Assembly: GCA_033725935.1 (NCBI GenBank)
Contig: MU867062.1
Span: 682,001 to 746,000, forward strand
Direction: 5' to 3'
Source of the DNA: Cladorrhinum sp. PSN259
Taxonomy: Eukaryota > Ascomycota > Sordariomycetes > Sordariales > Podosporaceae
Length of the DNA: 64,000 bases
Under the pieces are notes generated by a model. It saw only the letters and a program-made list of their open reading frames with translations. It searched no databases and was not told where the DNA came from. The translations under genes and the position numbers were made by a program. Of the stretch, positions 59,654-64,000 are shown in pieces; position 1 is the first letter of the stretch, and each line of letters starts with the position of its first letter.

Positions 59654-61384
59654 TCACCTCTCCCCACTCTTTCGTCTACTCTGCAACTCAATGCTCTCGC
59701 TCCCATTCTTCTTATTCCCCCCATACCCCTGGGGCGTTAAGTGCGTTCCTCCTCCATTCCCATTCCCATTCCCATTCGGTTGCCTCCCGTTACTACTTGC
59801 CTCCCTAGGAAAAGCAGAAATCATTGGGCTCCTGGGATCATCCACGTCATCCTCGCTAGTGTCATCCGCTAAATCCCCCAAGCCCAGTGAAGCCTCCTCA
59901 TCATATGCTCTGATCAGTCCGTCTCTGTCGCTGTTACCCCGTCCCATGTTGATGCTTGACCTTGATCGCCTGGCTTCCATCGACATGCGAGTCTGAATGC
60001 TGGAAATCATGTCGGTACCAGTAGTATCGCCTGCATTTCTGCGAGCCAGGGATTTAGTTCCGTTTGGATCGTGTCGGCTCAAGTTGAGTAGGTAGACGCC
60101 AGTGAAGGTGACGAGGAAACCACAAAGTAGCGAGAGGGTGTTGACGATCTCGGTGGTGTTGAAACCCTTGAAAAGGATGAAAGAGGCGCAGAGTGTTGCG
60201 GTGGTGAATGTTACGTAGTAGAGGGGGTTGACACTAGGGAGGGATTAGCAAGCGTTAGATGTTTGAGAGGGGCAATGTGATAACTCACATGTTAGTAGGG
60301 AACTGGCTCAGAGCCTTGTTGAAGTAGTTCATCTGAGTGAGAATGCAAACAGTCGTGATAATCATGAACACATATGTGGACGGGCGTTCGAACTGGTTGT
60401 GCCCCGCAAATGTGAGCTTGAGGGCGATGCCGAACGCCTTGACAGCCATGACCGAGATCGACCCCACAGTAGAGCAGATGGTCAGATAGATCAAGGGGTT
60501 TTTCTTGCCATAGACCGGTGCAACCTTGTATATCATGACCACGGCGACGGTACACACTAGGAGGGAGTAGGCCAAAAATCCTGTGGTGGTACAAGGTAAG
60601 TATTTGGCCGCAAAGCGTCGGAGGAAACAGTTCGTACCTGGCGCAATGGCATATTGCAAGATCTCGTCAATGTTGTCGATTTCCTTATCAGGCGGCGCAT
60701 GGAGTACAATGATGACAGCTCCGATGAGACAGAGGGCACTTCCAAGCTTGCCCAACGTCCCCAACTCTTCATTGAGGAAGTAGGACCCGAGTAAGGCGCC
60801 TACTAATACTGACAGCGCACCGAGGGGTGTGACGAGAATTGCCGGTGCGAATGCGTATGCTGCAAAGTTGAAGATCTCTCCTCCGACCACTGTAAAACGC
60901 AAATTAATCAGTGTATGGAAAAGGGTGGTGTTCGGTTGGGGAGCCCGTACAGCAAATGATGCCTGCCCACCATAATGGACTTTTGAGGTAGACGAACCCG
61001 TCACCCTCGAAGCCATGTCTTTCTTCTGCTTGTTGTAATCCCTATACAAACCGGGCCGAGGTCAGCATATCGGTTCCTTTTGTTCGTCGAGGTCTTGCGA
61101 TTGGACGTCTTTGGCGCAAATGCGTCTCGTTTCAGCGGGCGAGAAATTCATACTTTTTTTGTGATCACGAAACTGATGCCTATTAAGAAGACAAAATATT
61201 AGACCTGGTTGTAATTAAGAAGTGGCAAAGATAGGAGAGGTGCATACCTATTGCTACACTCGAGCTCATGGCCAACCCAAGGCCGATATATCTGTCAACA
61301 AATTCCAGAGCGTCAGCACACCATGCGCCACTTGTGTGATATGAAAGCGTGTCCATACTTGTCCTCCAACAATGATTCTGCCAT
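59654..61384 (-). CDS. NIPA-type magnesium transporter (DUF803)
   Basis: Multi-pass membrane protein of the NIPA/DUF803 family, linked to Mg2+ uptake. Seven exons: 61384-61359, 61291-61248, 61179-61154, 61041-60951, 60889-60638, 60580-60289 and 60233-59654, totalling 436 aa. The first three exons are only 26, 44 and 26 nt; joined they give MAESLLEDKYIGLGLAMSSS followed by VAIGISFVITKKG, the first membrane helix, which supports the assembly. Family blocks follow: LKSPLWWAGIICLVGGEIFN, FAAYAFAPAILVTPLGALSV, LNEELGTLGKLGSALCLIGA, VIIVLHAPPDKEI, PLIYLTICSTVGSISVMAVK and NPLYYVTFTTATLCASFILF. About nine hydrophobic helices are visible. The last roughly 150 residues are a hydrophilic Ser/Arg/Asn-rich cytosolic tail with an NGNGNGNGGG run encoded by a CCATTC repeat at 59755-59779. 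Confidence 0.94.
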
Positions 61385-63763
61385 CTTGATAGTTGTATTT
61401 GGTAAGCGAGCGCGGCGGCAGCAAGATTCGCTGCCGAGTTTGTATTGTTTGGCTAGGTTCGGTCGAAATTGGACAGAAGCGAAGCTGTTGTGTCGAGATG
61501 CCGAGGGGTATTTTTCGGGACGACTCGCGCCAGGCGAGATTTCGCAGAGGGAGAAGGAAAAAAGAGAAAAAAGAGAGTGGTATCGGATATTCGTATTCCT
61601 TCACCAACGATTCATTCGTGTTAAATATCGCCAACTGCCGACCGAGAATGGGTGCAAGTTATTTCACTGTTCTCTTGTCGTCCGCTCCTCATCTAATTTG
61701 TCGTTCGTCCAGTGTAGGTGTGGTGGAGGATGATGATGAGGACACCGTACAGTACAGTAACCTTCAGTAACCCTAGTACCGGAGGGGGTGTCGGTACGAT
61801 CCGGCCGGTGGGCGCAAACGAAGGGAAGATTGGACAATCAGAATCAGAATTAAGATGCAGAAACCTCAAGATTTCCGTTTGGTGTTTAGCGCAAACAACA
61901 AGGTGTGCGGGTGGCCTTTTGGAGGAGCTTCACAAGGTTCTTTTTGCCCTGGAGAGTTTAAGTTTCAATTGGGGCCCCTGCTGAGTTTCCAGGTCCTCAG
62001 CAAGAGTCTGGGGACGGCTGGTTTCAAGAGTTGAACCAAACCCCTGTCCGAGGCTGTTCTCTTTCTTGGCCGATGCCCTTGTGACCCGTGCGTTCTGAGT
62101 GTGACCGTCCAGCTGTTTTTAGGTTTTGCATTATTTCCGATCACGATCCCTCGATTCTGACAATTTCTTTTCCTTTACAGTTTTGGTGTTGTGTGGCACT
62201 TATCACGATCTCGTTCTCAGGCACGCAAAGGACTGAATGGGGGGCGCGCGGGGCAATTCAGCTTCCAATTGCTTGCCACTCCAGCTGCTAGCTGCGGACT
62301 TTTCCACCCTCAAAAACCCCCTTCATCTCAAGTCTGTTGACCAATTGGCAACGTTAGTGGGAAAGATGGAACCCCATTTTGTATGTAGTCATGGGTTATC
62401 CCATCCACCGGATCTTGGCAACCACGATGTCTTGGCGGTACTCTACATGCAAATCACGTGTTGCTTCGCCTTCTGTCGAGTAAAATTTGGCTTGGCAGGT
62501 AAAGTACGGAGCTCAGGGCTATCAGTGATCTGAACCCCTTGTACGGGTTGCCAAGGTTCGGTTGATGGGATTTTAGCGCCCAGAATCAGATCCCAAACCA
62601 AAGACTCCTCGGCTCGAAACCCACCCTCTAGAACCCCATGTCCGTGATTGTTTGTGTCTAAAGTACAGATCATCGACAGTGACCCTAGAAACAAGACGAC
62701 AACAGATCTCCACGAATATCGGATGACATCGAAACGTGCCAGCGACAAGGAGCCCCTCCCTGAGGCCTGCAGATCCGGAGTTTTAACCCACCCCAGGGGA
62801 GGTCTCGAGCTTTTTCGGCTGTGCCTGACTGTACCAAACTTGCTATCGCTCAGGTAATCCGTATCTCGGCCAAACCTTGAAAGGCATACGCAATCAATTC
62901 CCCAAGCTTTTGCCAAGACCTCTATGAGTTCCGTAACTTGTCACGCTTGTATCCACCACAAAACGACGATTGTGGCGCAGCAAGAAAACATCGTGTTGTT
63001 CTTATATTATCGCCTTCCGCGGGCATTTCAAAAGAAGACAAAGGAATTTAGAAATAGCTTACAATCCGCACTTTCTTTCGTGAAATGGCGCAATCAGAGA
63101 CAACAACTCGTACATTAAACTGTCATACTACCTGCTATAAACTCGGGGTAGGTCATCACATTCCTATGGATTAGCAGGTATGTATAAACGACGAGAACCC
63201 TTTCCTAAAAAGTAAAAGATATCACCGCCGAAATCCCTGACCCAACCTCAAGAAACCTGACAAGCTACCTTTGAAAATAAAACATTCGCCCACCCCCATT
63301 CACCCTTTTCCCACGATTCTGGATCGTCATACGACGCAGAACATGGTTGCCTCTCTATCCCACCCACCCTTCTCCAACCTTCCCGGCCAACTCCTTGGAA
63401 GAATAATGCAAACGGCTCAGTAAAAGAACTTCAAACCCCGCGTCTATGAAACCCAACATCAAGAGCTATGGAGACAAATCTCGAGCTCCCGAGCTCCCGT
63501 ATTCCCCGTTGCGCCAGAAAGAAAATGAGTAAAAAAACACACAAAAACTTTTCCATCAACAAAAATAATCCTACAGTCAAACCCCGGGTATGAATGATAC
63601 TGTGCTATGATCTGTTTGCAAAACGTTCGCGCTCAATGTTGGCGAGCCGAAGAACCCCCGACCGCTCACTGGGAACAGATATTGAAAGATCGCAGTGGAG
63701 ATGTAGCACCCGTTAAAATCGAGGTCCATCTCCAACATCGTGTCGCTTCGAAACAAAACTTAC
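61385..63763. other. intergenic, NIPA gene promoter and unassigned sequence
   Basis: 2.4 kb without a supported gene. Frames of up to 160 codons (61251-61733 plus, 62443-62916 minus) lack family-like sequence and overlap the promoter of the NIPA gene. A short CAGTA(A) repetition occurs at 61748-61772. The part from 63120 to 63600 is C/A-rich UTR-like DNA. Confidence 0.45.
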
Positions 63764-64000
63764 CTTTGTCGTCCGGTTCAAAGTTGTCCATAATATGCAT
63801 TGGTCGTCGTCTTTGTCCTTGCAGGTGCAGTTGCCGTTGTATTGTTGGTTGTTGATACAAACATTACCTTCCGGATGAGGAACAGGGAGGGGGGTTACTG
63901 ATTTAAGCAATCGTCGGGGTCATGGTTGAACTACAACTGTACCTCGACGACCATGGGTGAAACCTGTGACGAGCCAGCCATTCAAGTCCGACGACGCTTG
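63764..64000 (-). CDS. possible exons of a small cysteine-bearing protein (partial, enters from the right edge)
   Basis: On the minus strand two exons with matching phase can be joined. The first, 64000-63943, ends at donor GTACAG (SSDLNGWLVTGFTHGRR). After a 45-bp intron ending AAATCAG comes 63897-63764, ending at donor GTAAGT. The second exon reads VTPLPVPHPEGNVCINNQQY, then NGNCTCKDKDDDQCILWTTL, a hydrophilic segment with four closely spaced cysteines, reminiscent of small secreted fungal proteins. The next acceptor could be CCCAG at about 63671-63669, which gives an immediate TGA, or the AAACAG before 63611, which continues about 50 codons. The 5' end is outside the window. I do not recognise the family, and the call rests only on splice phase and composition. 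Confidence 0.3.

Overview
The window looks like nuclear DNA of a filamentous ascomycete, most likely a Sordariomycete. Its genes are interrupted by short introns (about 50-70 bp) with GT...AG ends and TACTAAC-like or CTAAC-like branch sites close to the acceptor. They encode typical fungal proteins: Ste50, a high-affinity cAMP phosphodiesterase, carboxypeptidase Y, a Ste23-type protease and a fungal-length Rps3. Intergenic spaces are long (1-5.5 kb) and rich in homopolymer runs. There are no operons, bacterial signals, CRISPR arrays or recognisable intact transposons. All exon models were assembled by hand from reading frame, splice consensus and phase; in each multi-exon gene the exon lengths sum to a whole number of codons.

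Layout. 1-150: 3' tail of an unidentified + strand gene. 1682-3275 (-): Ste50-type MAPK adaptor. 5452-7056 (-): conserved-looking unknown coiled-coil protein. 7987-8996 (+): ribosomal protein S18. 9384-10331 (-): SBDS/Sdo1 ribosome maturation factor. 11389-13112 (+): vacuolar carboxypeptidase Y. 15279-17918 (-): cyclic-nucleotide phosphodiesterase. 17919-23527: 5.6 kb without a supported gene. 23528-28438 (-): Ubp12-like deubiquitinase. 30158-33619 (-): Ste23/insulin-degrading-enzyme metalloprotease. 33620-38974: another 5.3 kb gene-poor stretch. 38975-39992 (-): Mpp6-like exosome cofactor ending in a zinc knuckle. 40475-41161 (+): complex I 13-kDa subunit (NDUFS6 type). 41162-44619: gene-poor, AT-rich in part, with a 42-bp minisatellite. 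44620-47783 (+): large polyglutamine protein of unknown function. 48490-49367 (+): Efm4-type lysine methyltransferase. 50094-52359 (-): PP2A scaffold subunit. 53857-56369 (-): myotubularin phosphatase. 57087-58079 (+): ribosomal protein S3, followed in frame by a 32-codon coding-like extension beyond its stop. 59654-61384 (-): NIPA-type magnesium transporter. 63764-64000 (-): possible exons of a small cysteine-bearing gene entering from the right edge.

The genes are ordinary housekeeping and signalling genes and I see no evidence that they form one pathway. Several nevertheless touch shared processes: translation and ribosome assembly (rps18, rps3, sdo1, efm4), MAPK/cAMP signalling (ste50, phosphodiesterase, PP2A scaffold) and proteolysis (CPY, Ste23, Ubp12). 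The points most worth a second look are the open frame behind the rps3 stop codon, telomere-repeat-like motifs in the rps18, rps3 and mpp6/NDUFS6 promoters, the Mpp6-zinc-knuckle architecture, the higher-order minisatellite, and the unresolved 5' end of the ubp12 gene.
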